Shown in pieces: positions 46,815 through 59,813 of a DNA stretch of 64,000 nucleotides (within the stretch, counting starts at the first letter, position 1; each line of letters opens with the position of its first letter). This stretch comes from Asterias rubens (lineage: Eukaryota; Echinodermata; Asteroidea; Forcipulatida; Asteriidae): NCBI RefSeq assembly GCF_902459465.1, contig NC_047062.1, forward strand, positions 21,767,919-21,831,918, read 5' to 3'. A model generated the notes under the pieces. That model did no database searches. It was not told where the DNA came from and saw only the letters and a list, made by a program, of their open reading frames with translations. Position numbers and translations under genes: made by a program.

Positions 46815-49050
46815 GCTGAGTCCAAAACCTGTACAACTCTAATAATCATAATTGGGCATTGTTTTTATGCATCCGTACCCCCATCTCTCTCCACTGTACT
46901 TGACTCTCACTACTGATGGTCGGACCTTGAGAGGGCAGACGCGACTAAACTCCAAACAAGAGTTTTCCCACTTACGGAGGCGACACTTAAAGGAAAGAGA
47001 ATTCTCATCTGGACACCAGTGGGCCGACTACAGAAAGTTTCAAAGTTCCAACTTGTCAGATAAATGACAAAGTGTTCAGAAAAACTGAAAAGTATATTGT
47101 ATGTGGGTTTTTTTAGAAGGAAGCACGCATCGCACACTGGATTAAAAGTTACTGAAATTATGTCATTGTTACAAAGTTCTTCAACGGGGGAACTTAATCA
47201 AACGCGATCGTTTTGTTCAAAGATTCTATAAAGTCAAACTCTCGCTTACGGCACAGTCGCTTGCCAACCATTTCAACAGAACACAAACAAACAGGTCGGA
47301 TCCACAATCCTAAACCAACATCAATAGCAAAAGAGATGGGTTCATGATGGACTGTCCCATCTGAAGATTGACATGACAAACGTCCCACCAAATAGTATCC
47401 TCGCTTTAAAACCAACGTGCACTATCGCGTGCCAACAATCTGAACGGTAGAAAGTTTGGTGCCAGTGGATGAAGTGAAATCATACCGTGGTAGCACCGTG
47501 GATTAAAGGCGATGTTTGGCCCTCAGGGGAGGCCTCTAAGTTCGGGCAAAAATACAAACCTCGGACTGCATTCCAGTCAACGGAAGTGTGGAGCAAATGT
47601 GTATGTGGCTCTAGTGTATATAGAAAGTGAACTACACATTATTTATTATGAATAATTACATTGAAGTTCCAACATTGAAGGAGATCCGAGGGTCCACCTC
47701 GAATATTTAACCACCATGCTCCTATCAATTGTTGTTAGCACTTGTGTGTATGGACATGCAACAAAATTCCCTGGCAAAAATGGACGATCATCATACTGTC
47801 ACAATCTCTGCCCAGTGCCTGGGGTTTAATTTGTTGCAAATGCAAACGTGGACAACTCCAAGCAGTCTCGGGAACTTTTCTAAACCTATATGTTTTGGGT
47901 TCCGGCCCAAGATTGGGCTCCGTCGTCACTTTCGGACGCAATATGCCTTTGCCGAAATTAGGCTGTCATCAAAGTGTCACACAACACTCCGATAATTATT
48001 TCGATGCCAAATCAAAACAAACAAAATAAAATTAAAAAATTAAAAAAAAAATGTCAAGAGACCGTTATTTGGAGTGGTCCCCAAAATATGACAATGCTGA
48101 AATGTTCACAGGTTGTTGGTGCAGCGTTCTTATTGAGAACTTCGGAAAATAAATATATGTATTGTTCAATGAGACGACACACAAAACTATAAGACAATCA
48201 AGACTGCTCTGATAAGAATAAGCTATGAATAATAGTACAACCATGTAATAATTCTCTTTCGAGGGAGCGAATGTGTAGGCTCAGAAAAGAGGCGGTTTGG
48301 TCTCGACGTTTCGAACAGTATACTCTGCTTGTCTTAAGAAGAAAAACAAACTGCTCTGTTTTCTCCCCGGACCCGGCCGGACAGTCAACGTTTTACCTGT
48401 TGAGGTTCAGTTCAAGTTCATGACACTCTTAACCCTTCCTGTCAACACAGTTTGGTTTACATTGTGCAATCAGAGTTTATTGAAGCAGACAAATGGGCTA
48501 ATTTAGAGAGATGAACTTGGAACGATACGTACATTCTTCGCGGTTGGCAATTCAGAGCGAGATGCCAAACCCATCGTCTTAGCAGGGGAGAGTATACACA
48601 TGTACACAGAGATACACAATTGCCGGAGTAGGGGATGGGTATGGTAGGCTATGCGGTCTATGCAGAAACACGCATTCCCAGCATTCTGAACGTTGTGTCG
48701 GCGAGGAGAATGGTTGGCATGCGCCCTCTAGGCTAATGGCTTTTCTCCAGCAGGTAAAGCCGACGGACACCAAAATAATATGGAACCATATAGGACGGAT
48801 GGGGTGCAAGAGACTGCGCTCACTGGGGCCTGATCAGGTACGCTGAAATTGGATTAAGAACCTCGCATTAAATGTTTTAATTTATTTTTAGTTTAAGACA
48901 GAAATAATGACATCAAAAAGTCGCGTCTCTAGATGCCGCTTCCCGGGTTGTATCGTAAACGTGGGTGTGGCTCCTGGCTGCGCAACAGTTGTTTATGGAT
49001 TCTGACAGGCACCCCCGAACAAAGTTTTTGAGGAAGAATTCAGACCGCCA
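46815..49050. other. Intergenic, mostly unrecognised; family D fragment at 48245-48350
   Basis: GCGGTTTGGTCTCGACGTTT and GAACAGTATACTCTGC at about 48289-48325 match the left arm of the family D foldback at 45836. The remainder shows no supportable gene; overlapping open frames of 60-95 codons are without domains. Confidence 0.4.
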
Positions 49051-49054
49051 ATAT

Positions 49055-49125
49055 AGGGCTAGATAGCTCAGTTGGTAGAGCACCGGCACGTTTTGGGTCC
49101 TTGGTTCGAATCTTACTGTCGACAA
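49055..49125 (+). repeat. tRNA-derived SINE head
   Basis: TAGATAGCTCAGTTGGTAGA (A box), CTTGGTTCGAATCTT (B box). The ends do not pair as an acceptor stem, so it is unlikely to be a functional tRNA gene. Same type as 13345 and 26138. Confidence 0.6.
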
Positions 49126-49310
49126 CACTTAAACACCTTTTCGAAATTTGGCGTGGATTTTTTAAAACTTGTTTTCTACGACTGTGAAAGATTACTTAAC
49201 AAATCAAGATCCACCCAGTACAATTTGCAGCCGCCTATCTTAAGCCTGAGCAAGCGTTTGGTTTGTTGTTTTCAACCCCAGTTCTCTCTGACTGGTTTTG
49301 CCTAAAATTG

Positions 49311-49400
49311 ACTTACCATAATAGAGTAACTCCTGCTTATTTTGTTTAGCAGAAATGTTATAAGCAATATTTCCTGCTTATTGCACATCAACTCTGAATG
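49311..49400. repeat. Family F-like fragment
   Basis: CTCCTGCTTATTTTGTTTAG, GTTATAAGCAATATTTCCTG and TGAAATCAGACCCTGG resemble the right half of family F. Confidence 0.4.
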
Positions 49401-52330
49401 AAATCAGACCCTGGTCAAGTAGTGCCACACCGCGTTTGTCAGCCAACAGTTGTAATGTTCCCTGCGGGCTGCGGGTGTTGGCACCTATTGAGGTATGAAT
49501 TTCAACGCTGTTTTTTAACCCACCAATTTTGGTGTGGATTTACTGCAACGGGCCCGGAGGGCAAGAATGCCGCAACCACAAGAGAGGGAGGGGAAGGATC
49601 TCACCCACGGCCCGTCTGATTATGTCAGTCGTGCACGGTGACTGGAGGAAGGGGCGTGGATTTGTTTCTCTTTTTTTCTTCTTCTTTTTTTTCTTTTTCT
49701 TTTTAGAGCTATGAGCTCTGTTGATTGATATATCCGCCTTGGTGTGTCAAAGACTTGATAGAACATTGTGAAATTTAATTAGCACGCCATTTTTGTATGT
49801 TGAAACAACCAAATTATAGTGTTAATGACTCAATGATTAGGCATTTTGAACTGGATTGTGAAATGTATGAAGGTGGTTGCATTTAACGTCGTTATTTCCA
49901 CAATAAGCAACACTACAAAATATACAGTAAATAATGCTATGGTCGAACAGCCGAAGACAATCAAAGGGGAACACTTGAAGCAGAACGACAAACCAGACTT
50001 TTCTGTCGCAAACAAAATCTAAGACTTTATGAACAATATCGTTACCGCGGTTGAAGATTTCAAGGGGTTATCTATTCCAAAGAAGCTCAGACAATGTTTT
50101 TCTAATATCCCCTGTCTAAATATTAATGTTGTCTTCAAAAACTTCTTTTTATATTATTTTATGTTAAAAAACTTTCACTGTGCTGTTTTTTGAGCTTCAA
50201 TCAAATTTAGACATGTATATTTTTCATGTTTATCTTTTTTAAAGATTGGACAATAAAAAATGAACTATATGCCTATAGTGAACTGAATTTAATTGGCGGG
50301 TGTGTTATAAAACGACACCCCCCCCCCCATATCAATGCTCAATCTAAATATATTTCATCAAAATAAGTCAAGTGTGGATACAAATGAAAATGAAAGCGAA
50401 CACTTTCGCCAAACTTTCTGGGAAGGTAGAGTTTCGAGGAACGTTCCGGGGTGTCATCCGTTTCCGAGTTCAGACTGATTCCATCGGTTATTGACTGACA
50501 TGATCAGGACCCGTGGGAATCACTGGAACGAAAGGCGACACCCCAAAAGTATATAACTCCAAAGAGTGCATGACGAAAGCGATCGGCTGTCGAGAAAACA
50601 GACGACAATTTTGACAGCCCGTTATTTATTTACTTTTGTTTTAAGGAGGGTGGTTATTTCATCAAGGGCAGAAGTTATTATTATTTGAAGGTTGACTCGA
50701 TTTCAAATTGGTGAGACAAAGTAGATGGAACTTTGTTGTTTTGGTTTTTAAAAAAAGTACATGTAGTTTTGTTGTAATGGTGAAACAAAGTACATGTAAC
50801 TTTATTGTATTGAGTAGGATTTAAAACATGGTGGAGGTATAACTAAGAGACGTTTGCGGTAACACCAAGTGAATATCTCTTTGGAGGTGTGCTGGTTCTA
50901 ACATAAATCGGTGGCTAATGAACTTGATTATATTGGTGGAACAATGTAGATGTAACTTGTTTGTTGTATCAATAAAAAGGTTTGGTGCTCCAGTCTGCAA
51001 GATTGAGTTACAAAGCGATTGTTCTTGAAATATACACCGGACTCGCCCCTTCGGCTACTGTTGGTTATAAACATGGAGTAGAGGGGAAGTAAGCCAGTTG
51101 ATGATTGTTCTCTGAACACGGTCGAAGCATTCTGCGAAGAGTTAACACACGATAAGAGTAATTGCAGAAGAAAAACTTCACATTATGAAGTTCACACTGC
51201 ATCGCCACATGGTGGCGCTGTTTATAATGCCAAAAGGAAGAGGAGAACAGCCGGGACTGCGGTGTTAAAAAGAAAATCTGTATTTTCTGTAGCGTGTTAA
51301 ATTAATAACTTGTTCATTAATAAAACAATAAACAAGGGGCGCCATAACATTCATCGGAATTTCGAGCTTAGATCTTTCGTGTGTACCACAAACACGAATA
51401 TAGCCATAAGCAAGATGTGTTTAGGTCACGTGGTCCGTTTAATAGACACGCCCATTTGCCACGCCCTTGTGACACCCTTTCTGTGTGCTCCTTGTCTAAA
51501 GTATACAAATGGAGTGTTCGGTCTTCGACATTTTACCCTGTTATTCATAACCGTTTATAGTGCTTAATTTCAAGCCCAGAGCCTGTTTGGGAAAATATTC
51601 AACTATCCTAGTTAAGAAAAAGGGTGTGAAGGAGAAAAGGGCGTGGCTGTACCTCCCATCTCCTCGAACAATATCCAGGTGTCCATGGATGTGTCTTGGT
51701 AACACCATAGAGTTTTGCTTGCTCCAAGATAAAACTCAGACTCAGTGACTACCAAAAATCACCCCCAATCGCAGTCAAGCATAAAGCATGGACCAGAAAA
51801 GTCAGTGTGTTCACAGCAGGTCCTCCATACTTGGTATAATACTAATAGCACAAACTCCACTTGCCACCAGTACAGCTTAAGTTACAAAAGTGGGAGGAGA
51901 GAGTTTGAGACCAACGGCCCCTTTGCGTGGTCTCCTCCAGAAGCCCCAAATTCCCAGATGCTAATCCGACGACAGTTCGGCGCTATTGCAATCAAGTCCA
52001 ACCCTAATCTCAGTCGGGCATCCGTGTCACTGAGCCCCGTCGACGCTCTCTCTCCCCCAGCCCCTCAATCCAGCCGCCCCGTCCGGGCCCCTCTCTGTTT
52101 ACTGCCTGCTCGTCGCCAAAGCTTAGTTTACAGTCAACATTGTAGTGGAGAGCGTAACGAACGGTTATCGAGTTTGTTGGGAGCTCACTCACCCCCATCC
52201 AGAAAAAGAGGCGGCACACTTTAAAAAGCAACCTGCCTCGCTGGCTGAGTCTCATTCGGATCGCAACGGGCCACTGGTACGGATGGATTCAGCAGTCGTG
52301 CTCTCGTGTCAACATTCATGGATGATACTT
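49401..52330. other. Intergenic, few features
   Basis: A T/C-rich run at 49664-49704. Three diverged ACAAAGTA.ATG.AACTTTGTTGT-like units lie at 50713-50960. At 50425-50600 GAGGAACGTTCCGG and TATATAAC (about 50551) could be a small promoter, without a coding exon to attach. An open frame of 159 codons at 51745-52224 has no recognisable domain and lies where the 5' flank of the 52559 exon would be. Confidence 0.35.
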
Positions 52331-52558
52331 GTTTGAGTAGACATTAAACAGTAGCTTCATTTATCTCTGATGGGATCCGAGTGACTTGATAAAAGACTAT
52401 CTCCGTGAGTTAGCTACAGGTGACTCTTATTATATCCTTTTGGTAACACAAAGTGTGGTTTGGAGTTTGGTGCTCTCTGAAACAAGTTGCATTGCTCTCA
52501 TCTGAGATTGCTGAGGGCTTTCCTTTACGGATATTCGTCTTCTAACTACTTGGATACC

Positions 52559-52596
52559 ATGAGTGGACTCTACAGGCATCTCATCATGTTCTCCAG
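52559..52596 (+). CDS. Possible first coding exon of an unidentified gene
   Basis: ATG in a good context (GATACCATGAG) is followed by 12 codons and two bases reading MSGLYRHLIMFS, then a consensus donor CCAG|GTGAGT at 52597. The short, partly hydrophobic start could be the beginning of a signal peptide continued in the next exon. No later exon was recognised in the remaining 11 kb, so the next intron would be long or the call is wrong. Confidence 0.35.
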
Positions 52597-53324
52597 GTGA
52601 GTTGCATCTTCACTTTCTTTAATATACTCAAATGTTTTTTTAAAGTGTTCAAAAGGGGAAGATGGAACTTTGTTTCTCTTGTTATCAGTCTGTTCAAAGG
52701 CAAAACTTACATTACAATATTGTTCGTCTCACCATAGAGGAGGGAATTCATGGTATCGCATGGTGACTTCACAGTACCTGCGCCGGTGTGCTATGCCATA
52801 AAGATTGCAGATTTTCTAAGTGGCTATATAGTGAACACGTGTTTATCATATTCTTAATGTTTCTACCAACAGGCTTGCAAATTCTTGTGAACTTTTAACG
52901 GAGATTATATGTTATCTAGAAACACACGCACAGTGTGAGAGTAGGGCAACCTAAAAATGGCCTAAATTTATTTAAAGAAAAATATTTAATTACAACAATT
53001 TACTGCAAGGGGGTGAACCTCAAGGATTTTGTTTTACGGTTGTGGAGCTGTAGCTACCTCAGCACATGCCCAAACAATAATGACCTTGCCTCTCTCCCCG
53101 AAATAAACTCGCACCCCTGTTGGTGTTCAAGGTGGACCTTTTTACGTTCCCTAAATTGAGTTACATTACCCCTGTAATTTCCTCTATTTGATTTGCTCAA
53201 ACTGTCGCCGGTAGTTTGTGTCGCGTAGTATTGGCGGCAGCACGCTGTGATTACACGCGAATCCCATAGGCTCACCTTTTTTTTCTTTTCTTGTGTGTGC
53301 GAATAAGTAGATATGTATGAGAAG
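52597..53324. other. Noncoding stretch without recognised features
   Basis: If the 52559 exon is real, this is the beginning of its intron. No repeat family was identified until the family A copy. Confidence 0.35.
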
Positions 53325-53683
53325 TTAAAGGCACTGGACACTATTGGTAATTATTCAAACTAGTTGTTAGCATAAAACTGACTTGGTAACGAGCAATGGA
53401 GAGCTTTGGATAATATATCACATTGTAAAAACGGCTCCCTCTGAAGTAACGTAGCTTTTGAGAAAGAGGTAATTTATCACTCATATTTCAGCTGAAACCT
53501 TTTAATATGCATCTGAAAGCGCATCAGAGTAATGCAACGTGGGTGTTTCTTCTTTCAATACTCTTGCAAAGTCGATGACCAATTGAGCCCAAATTTTCAC
53601 AGGCTTGTTATTTGATGCATTACACTAAGTGAGAATACTGGTATTTGACAACAATTACCAAACGTGTCCGCAGTGCCCTTTAA
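53325..53683 (+). repeat. Family A element
   Basis: TTAAAGGCACTGGACACTAT to AACGTGTCCGCAGTGCCCTTTAA; CGGCTCCCTCTGAAGTAACG inside. Confidence 0.8.
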
Positions 53684-54504
53684 CAGCCTGACGTTTCGAA
53701 CATAGCAATTCACTTTGAAGAATTAGCCCTTTTTTTATATGGCACTCAAAAATAGAAGAGACTGGAAGATTATTTTGGTTCATGATCACCCCATGATTCT
53801 ACAGCTGTTTGTGACAAAATAAGTACAAATGGGTGTTGGTCGTGCTTTTGTGGTAAATTGTATGTTTTGTATGGTTGGGATTACGAAATATATATGTAGT
53901 ATGTGAGTTCTATCAACACAAGATTCACAACAAAAATACACGGACGGATACACTCTTCATGGGCTGAGTGGCGGCGCCATGATCACCTATGCGTGTCACA
54001 ATTTGGAATTCCTCTTTTATTTTATTCTAGCAAGAGAGAACAAAAATGAAGAACAACTATTTGCCGAAGCGTGGTGAAAATGGAAGGATTGCATATACGC
54101 AACAATTGTAATGGGATATGCCTTTCAAGTTTTACCCCACAAAATGGGAAAAAATGCTAGACTTGATTTGCATGACTAAAAAGGCAAAATTCTATGTTTG
54201 TGTGTCAAACAATGCAACTCAAAACATTGGCGGCATGTGTCTGTGTGTGTATATTTTATACCCATAGGCCTATATCATACGTCAAGTCAAACAGTACCAG
54301 AAATACCAGAATTTTCTTAATATAATATTTCGGCCGCGGAATTTCAAAGGCAAAACAAAACAAAAATGGTTAAAAAAAATGAACGTATTTCAGGCGAAAA
54401 ATTGTTTGGTTCTTCTATTTCCTCTGAAACGTCATTCGAGTGCCGCCATGCGTACGGATCACTATATCAGACGGCTGCTCAGAATGTGGGAGTTCGCGTG
54501 CTCT

Positions 54505-54736
54505 TACAGGTACGTCTATGTGCTTCACTTTGGAAGGGCAAGGACACCAAGGACATTTCTCCTGGGTAAAGGGCATGCACCCTATGAGGAAATTGTAAAG
54601 GGCGAGGGCACCATGTCATTTTCTCTATGGTAAAGGGCACCCTTATGTGGAAATAGTACGTTTTTACTGGAACATTTCTAGGGCACCAAGGCATGGAGGC
54701 AATCGTCCTCGTAATACCTCCGTGAAGTCAGGCCTG
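54505..54736 (+). repeat. CAGGCCTG-type interspersed element
   Basis: GGAAGGGCAAGGACACCAAG, two successive GGTAAAGGGCA..ACCCT..G.GGAAAT blocks (a partial internal duplication compared with the 14759 copy), then GCATGGAGGCAATCG and CTCCGTGAAGTCAGGCCTG. Confidence 0.7.
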
Positions 54737-55499
54737 CTCTTTTGTACCCAACTTGCAAACTTGCAGTGTCCAAACGGTCCTCTGTCCAGGCAGAGAGACT
54801 GCATAGGGTGTGTTTTTAGTGGGAGTTAAAACGGTCGACGACCCCTCGTTGTCCCGGGTGTCGTGGTGGGATTCTTATGGGGTATTTAGTGAGTTGGGAC
54901 CGGGGAGGAGGGTTGGATGCTTGGGGGTGGCTGGAATCCGTACGGGGAGGGGTCTGATGGGTGGGATTTGAATCATGCTGAAGCGTCAGCGAGCACAAAA
55001 CATTAAAAGGTCTCCAAAAGGGATTCTTAATGCTGGGGTACTCCACGAGGAATTTTGTGAACACATTCTGTGGGAGGTTCTTTAACTACAAGCACTAAGG
55101 AAAGAACAAAAGATGTCCCCACAGGGATGTAAAAATAGAATGTTTGTTCCCTACTGACAAAGACCTTTTCACATGAGTAACGTTTTCTATGGAGCTTCAC
55201 ACATCACATGATCGTGAGAAAAAGTTAACATTCCGGAATGCTGTCAATGCTGACGATTCAAAATGAGGCTCTTTGAGAAAAAAAAACCGCTTAATAACAA
55301 GAAAGAAAGAAAAACGGGTAAAATGTGAATGGACTGTCCTCAGAGACATAAGCCTGGCGTCTGTATGCTACCTTGCGTGACTTGAAAACTACACGATCTG
55401 TTTCTCTCGGCACATGACGTAGTGCATCACTGATGTTGCCACAACATCAATTCTGATCGCTAACTCCCTCTACGTCCATTTGATAACACCAACTTTCCC
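54737..55499. other. Noncoding stretch without recognised features
   Basis: 54835-54980 is GC-richer (GTTGTCCCGGGTGTCGTGGT, GACCGGGGAGGAGGG). No exon or repeat family identified. Confidence 0.35.
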
Positions 55500-55859
55500 T
55501 TAAAGGAACTTTTTTGGTAACTACTCAAAATAAATGTTAGTATAAAAACTTACTAGGTAACGAGCAATGGAGAGCTGTTGAAAGTATAAAACATAGTGAG
55601 AAAAAACTCCCTCTTAAGTAACGTAGTTTTTAAGAAAGAGGTAATTTATCACTCAAATATTAAAATACTTCATGCCTGAAGCATTTTATTGGGCATATGA
55701 AAGCACACAAATTTGCGCAACAAGTTGTTTTTCTGTAATTATTTTCTTGCAATTTCGATAACCAATTAAATCTAAGTGTTAATTTAAGCACAATGTTCGG
55801 ATGCACTCAAGTGAGAATACTCGTATTTGACAATTTCCAAACGTGTCCAGTGCCTTTAA
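55500..55859 (+). repeat. Family A element
   Basis: TTAAAGGAACTTTTTTGGTA to AACGTGTCCAGTGCCTTTAA. The left end is diverged; the interior is typical. Confidence 0.75.
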
Positions 55860-56439
55860 CACTTGAGTAACATACCAAAGGCGTGTCGCATGGGACTCGT
55901 ACAAATGAATTTGGTGATCGGAAAAGAAAGAGAAAGAACAAAAAGTGGTCAAATGCACCACTACTGCACGTGATGTGATGTCGAGGTCGCCGGAGGTGCA
56001 CATAAAGTGTCTTTAAGATATGGAGGCTGAGATGTGAACGGAACACTAAACTTGACTATATATAAAACGCGTGTGGCGGATTATACGAGTGTGCATAGAG
56101 TGGTATAACGAGTTATTTATAAATAGGAGATGTCAAGCTTGGTCGCGAGGACCGTTTGTCATGGCTCGTCAAGACGAAATGAAGAAAACAAGTATTAACG
56201 TGTGGTTTTGAGCTGAGTGAAGTGATCTCGCGAGAAACAACTTGAGTTGCGGGAAGCTGTGTAACCAACAAGTAATTGTTATTAGTGATTGATACTATCA
56301 TTGGTGTTGTGATAGTAAAGAAGAGCAAAAAGGCGAGCAAAAAACGAGTATCTTTGAAATAATGGACATTTTAATTGAGGCGCTCGTCTTGATTTGCGTC
56401 AGAGTAAATCCACCATTTTGTTCAATCTTGTCTTGCCCC

Positions 56440-56500
56440 TGAAGTAACTAAAGATGAAGTCAACCGATCGAAACGTCGGTTTTGCAACCACCTGCAACTA
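56440..56500 (+). repeat. Family D-like fragment with GATCGAAACGTCGG
   Basis: GATGAAGTCAACCGATCGAA and ACGTCGGTTTTGCAACC; the GATCGAAACGTCG core recurs at 57749-57761. Confidence 0.45.
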
Positions 56501-56667
56501 AAAATATCAGAGGGACGTACCTATCATTTTTAAGCTTGAAATTAAAAGCATTTCTGATGTTTGCCACAATACAAAACGACTGAGACAGTATTTTTAGTTC
56601 TCGTGAAAGAAAATTCAACATACAAAAAAAGGACATAACCTTGCTACACTGGAAAACGTCAAAGATC

Positions 56668-56803
56668 CTGGGATCAGTTTCGCAAAAATAGTCCTAACTT
56701 CTTGAGGAGTTAATCAAAACTTACGGCTAGTCCCAAGTTAGGACGAGTAACTCGTCCCAACTCTAGATCAGACGAGTCTTAACTCTTTGTGAAATTCACC
56801 CCT
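56668..56803. repeat. Family E foldback element
   Basis: CTGGGATCAGTTTCGCAAAA at the left and CTTAACTCTTTGTGAAATTC at the right. Centre AGTTAGGACGAGTAACTCGT is a clear palindrome. Confidence 0.75.
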
Positions 56804-57639
56804 GTATGTATAGCTATGTTTGAAAGCCATGTGCTTCACCCTGACACTATAAGCACTGTGTACACCCACAACCAAAACACTCCATGGAGCCACGTGCCGT
56901 GTGAAGGCTTCAAACCCAAAACACCCGCCAAGCATGCCAAGACATCGGCACCGATATCTAAGACGATCAGTATAATGACAAGAAAAGTCCGTATCAGCAT
57001 CGATATAGCGCCACGGTATCAAACCAAGCCACCCATGCGACATTCTAAGGACACCGAGGAGCCATATAGAGACCCCCTCGCCCTCCTAGTGCCCCCAGGC
57101 ATGGCGGGGCTGTCAACTAGACTGCCAACATATCCGCTCAGATTGGACGCTACACCTTGAACAGAATTCCCCGGTCCGGTCTTTGTATCCCATCCTGTAC
57201 AATGGTTTTTTGTTTTTTTTACTAAGATTCCTAATTGGTTGTACACACAAAATGATTTAATCAGAGAGATTTCCATACGACAACCATCCCTCAAAGATGC
57301 GAACACAACTTTGTACTGCACTTAAACAACAAGAAAATCAGACACACAACATTATTCGATCAGAGACAGTAAAGATGGGAAACACAACTTTAAACTCTTA
57401 AACAAAAATGCAAGAAATCTACAGTACGAGAAAAGCAAAAGCGTGTAGAAGCGTGGTTGTTCACACAAAATGGTTAGGTTTGAGACTCTATACAACAGCC
57501 ATACCTCAAATATAGGAAACACAACTGTGTACTTTTTTGAGAGCCTGAGCTGACGACCTCGTTGGGGTGGCGTCCCCCTGAACTCTATAAACAAAAATGC
57601 AAGAAAAGTCAAGAAAAGTAGAGACGTTTAGATGTAAAA

Positions 57640-57950
57640 GTTGTACCTTCTTCCTGTATATGAAAATAACATGTACATGGCATGATGACAACTTGTGGGT
57701 ACAACTTTTGGGTACAACTCATTTCTCCAGAAGACGATTAGAGCATACTGATCGAAACGTCGAGTTGAAACCAACGGTTCTTTTCAGAACAACCTCAACT
57801 CATTTAGAGATAGTCATTACATGGTGTTACCACAAACCTTTCCATATCGTATTTCCACCATGCAAAGTTTCAAATCCTACTCATTTGCTTCTCGGTTAGT
57901 GGACAACGAACTCCCTTGACGGGAAGATCATCTAAACAAACAAAAAAACA
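57640..57950 (+). repeat. Family D element
   Basis: GTACAACTTTTGGGTACAAC, CAGAAGACGATTAGAGCATA, TGATCGAAACGTCGAGTTGA, CGGTTCTTTTCAGAACAACC, GTTACCACAAACCTTTCC, CATGCAAAGTTTCAAATCC and GGGAAGATCATCTAAACAAA in order, then AAAC repeats. The longest copy in the window; the 16190, 45798 and 48245 pieces map onto parts of it. Confidence 0.65.
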
Positions 57951-59813
57951 AACAAACGCCTGAGCTGACGATCTCTTTGGGTTCGCGTCCCCGTCCCCTC
58001 TGCAGCAAGATGCTTTTCTCTGGTGAAGGTTCATTACTGTTTATCATTAAGGAGTTCCCATGTCGCCTGGGTCGCTTTGACCTCCACAGGTCACCGATAC
58101 TTAACTATAACGACCCGCATAATTAGCATGAGTCAAGATATAATGTCATTTGCAATTACCTTGCATGGTTTTAATGCTTCAGGATCGTGTTACGCTATTT
58201 TGTTGGGATAAGACATTTACCCGATTAGAACAAGATTTGTTTAACCCCTGAGGTCCGTGCTAGGGCCCACAGTTTAGGCCGGGTGCAATTTTTTTTTTCT
58301 TCTGCTGTTTAGAATTACCATCCTCAAAACATTTCCTGATTTTTTATTTGTAGGATTTCCTTCTTCTTTTTTTTTAACCGATAAGAAAATATATATAACA
58401 ATCCCCAATGAAAAGTACTACGACAATAGCAAGTTCGATGAAAAATAGCATCCGGGGCTCGGTTTCATAAAAGTGTTCAAAAGAAATTAATGTTGAACTT
58501 TTTTTCTTCAGAAATGACTATCACCCTTGAAATGCTAGGCAAAGAGTGTGTTAAACCATAGCAAAAGAACATGAAAGTCGGATTTTGGTAGACGCACATA
58601 AATTACGAACTTCTTCTTTTGTTTAACTATCATGCGTGGGATGGTGACAGCAGTTGCGTCTCCCCACCTCTACAGAAATTATTTGATCTTAACATCTAAT
58701 AGGGTGACAGTTAAATCGATCATATATATTGACGATGACAACACTGATGACCACGACATGAGACGACGACAGAGGTACTGCATAGCTATGATAATGGTGG
58801 GATGGGAATGACAGTGACCACGACAAGTTCGCTCACAGTTTTGTCAAGGCTTTTAAACTTCGTGCGTTCCTTCAAAGAAGCTTGGCACACATTTGCTGAA
58901 CAGCTTTTTTATTAATTGACGACAGTCGCGCGTTTCCATTCCGGTTCTAGTCCAAGTCGACTCCAATATTTCCGGCGACATTTGAATCTTTAAGGACAAA
59001 TAAATAATAGTGGCTGTCGCTATAAATTATAAGCCCGCCCGTCTGGCTGAACTCTGCCCAAGTGTTTAAGTCACCGGACAGCTGCCAGGGGGTTATTTTC
59101 ATGTTTTTGCTGTAGATTTTTGACCAAGAGGAAACTGGTGTCAGAAGAGACATAGTCGCATCGAGAAACTGCTAAAACTGACTTCACGACGACGTGCCCC
59201 CAACACTGAGTTATCTTAGATGTTTTATGTTTATCAAGATTATTTTTTTTATAATAGCTCATAAAGCTTTAATAGGAACATGTAAAGTTTTTCAGAAAAA
59301 GGGAAATCATCTCTCTGAAACAGCAAGGGGGACGTTTATTCAGGCAATAGGGACCGTCCCATTTGGAGTGGCTTTTCTTTACGTCCTCGGTGTTTAATGC
59401 GACTGATTAAAGTAATGGCCGTCCGAATTTGTCTTTTTTTTCCTCAACATTATCCAGGCACCGATACAAGAATATTTTTCCCCAGCTAAGGGACAGGGTC
59501 CAAACCGCGGCTGAGGTTCAGACCCGGGCCCAAAGTTTGCCTAAATGCCGATATTTGCCCTCTGGGAACGCGGTTTTTAGACACTGGCCAGATGTCAGAG
59601 CCGCAAAACCCAACATTCACAGTTTCGAAAACGCCCATTCTTGAATGAGATAACAATTGCGGAAGTAACTTCTGGTAAAGTGAAATTCCTTGCTGTGTAA
59701 GTGGATTACTCTGGGGTCGTGGAACCTTGATCCAATATGGGAAAGAGTGAACGGTAGTATGACGTCACTGGGGTGGCATCGTGGAGTTTTTATATTTGCT
59801 GTATACTTGTGAC
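57951..59813. other. Noncoding stretch without recognised genes
   Basis: 59450-59640 is GC-richer (CAAACCGCGGCTGAGGTTCA, GACCCGGGCCC), and a TGACGTCA lies at about 59760. GGTTTCATAAAAGTG at 58458 may be a family F remnant. Confidence 0.35.

Noticed and set aside
49055..49125. Candidate tRNA gene
   Set aside because: The 5' and 3' ends do not pair; related degenerate heads occur at 13345 and 26138, so it is a SINE.
51745..52224. Open frame of 159 codons on +
   Set aside because: Longest open frame of the distal region, but no domain, signal peptide or splice context, and its composition fits GC-rich 5' flank sequence.
56789..57160. Open frame of 123 codons on +
   Set aside because: Begins inside a family E element end and shows no recognisable domain or codon signal.
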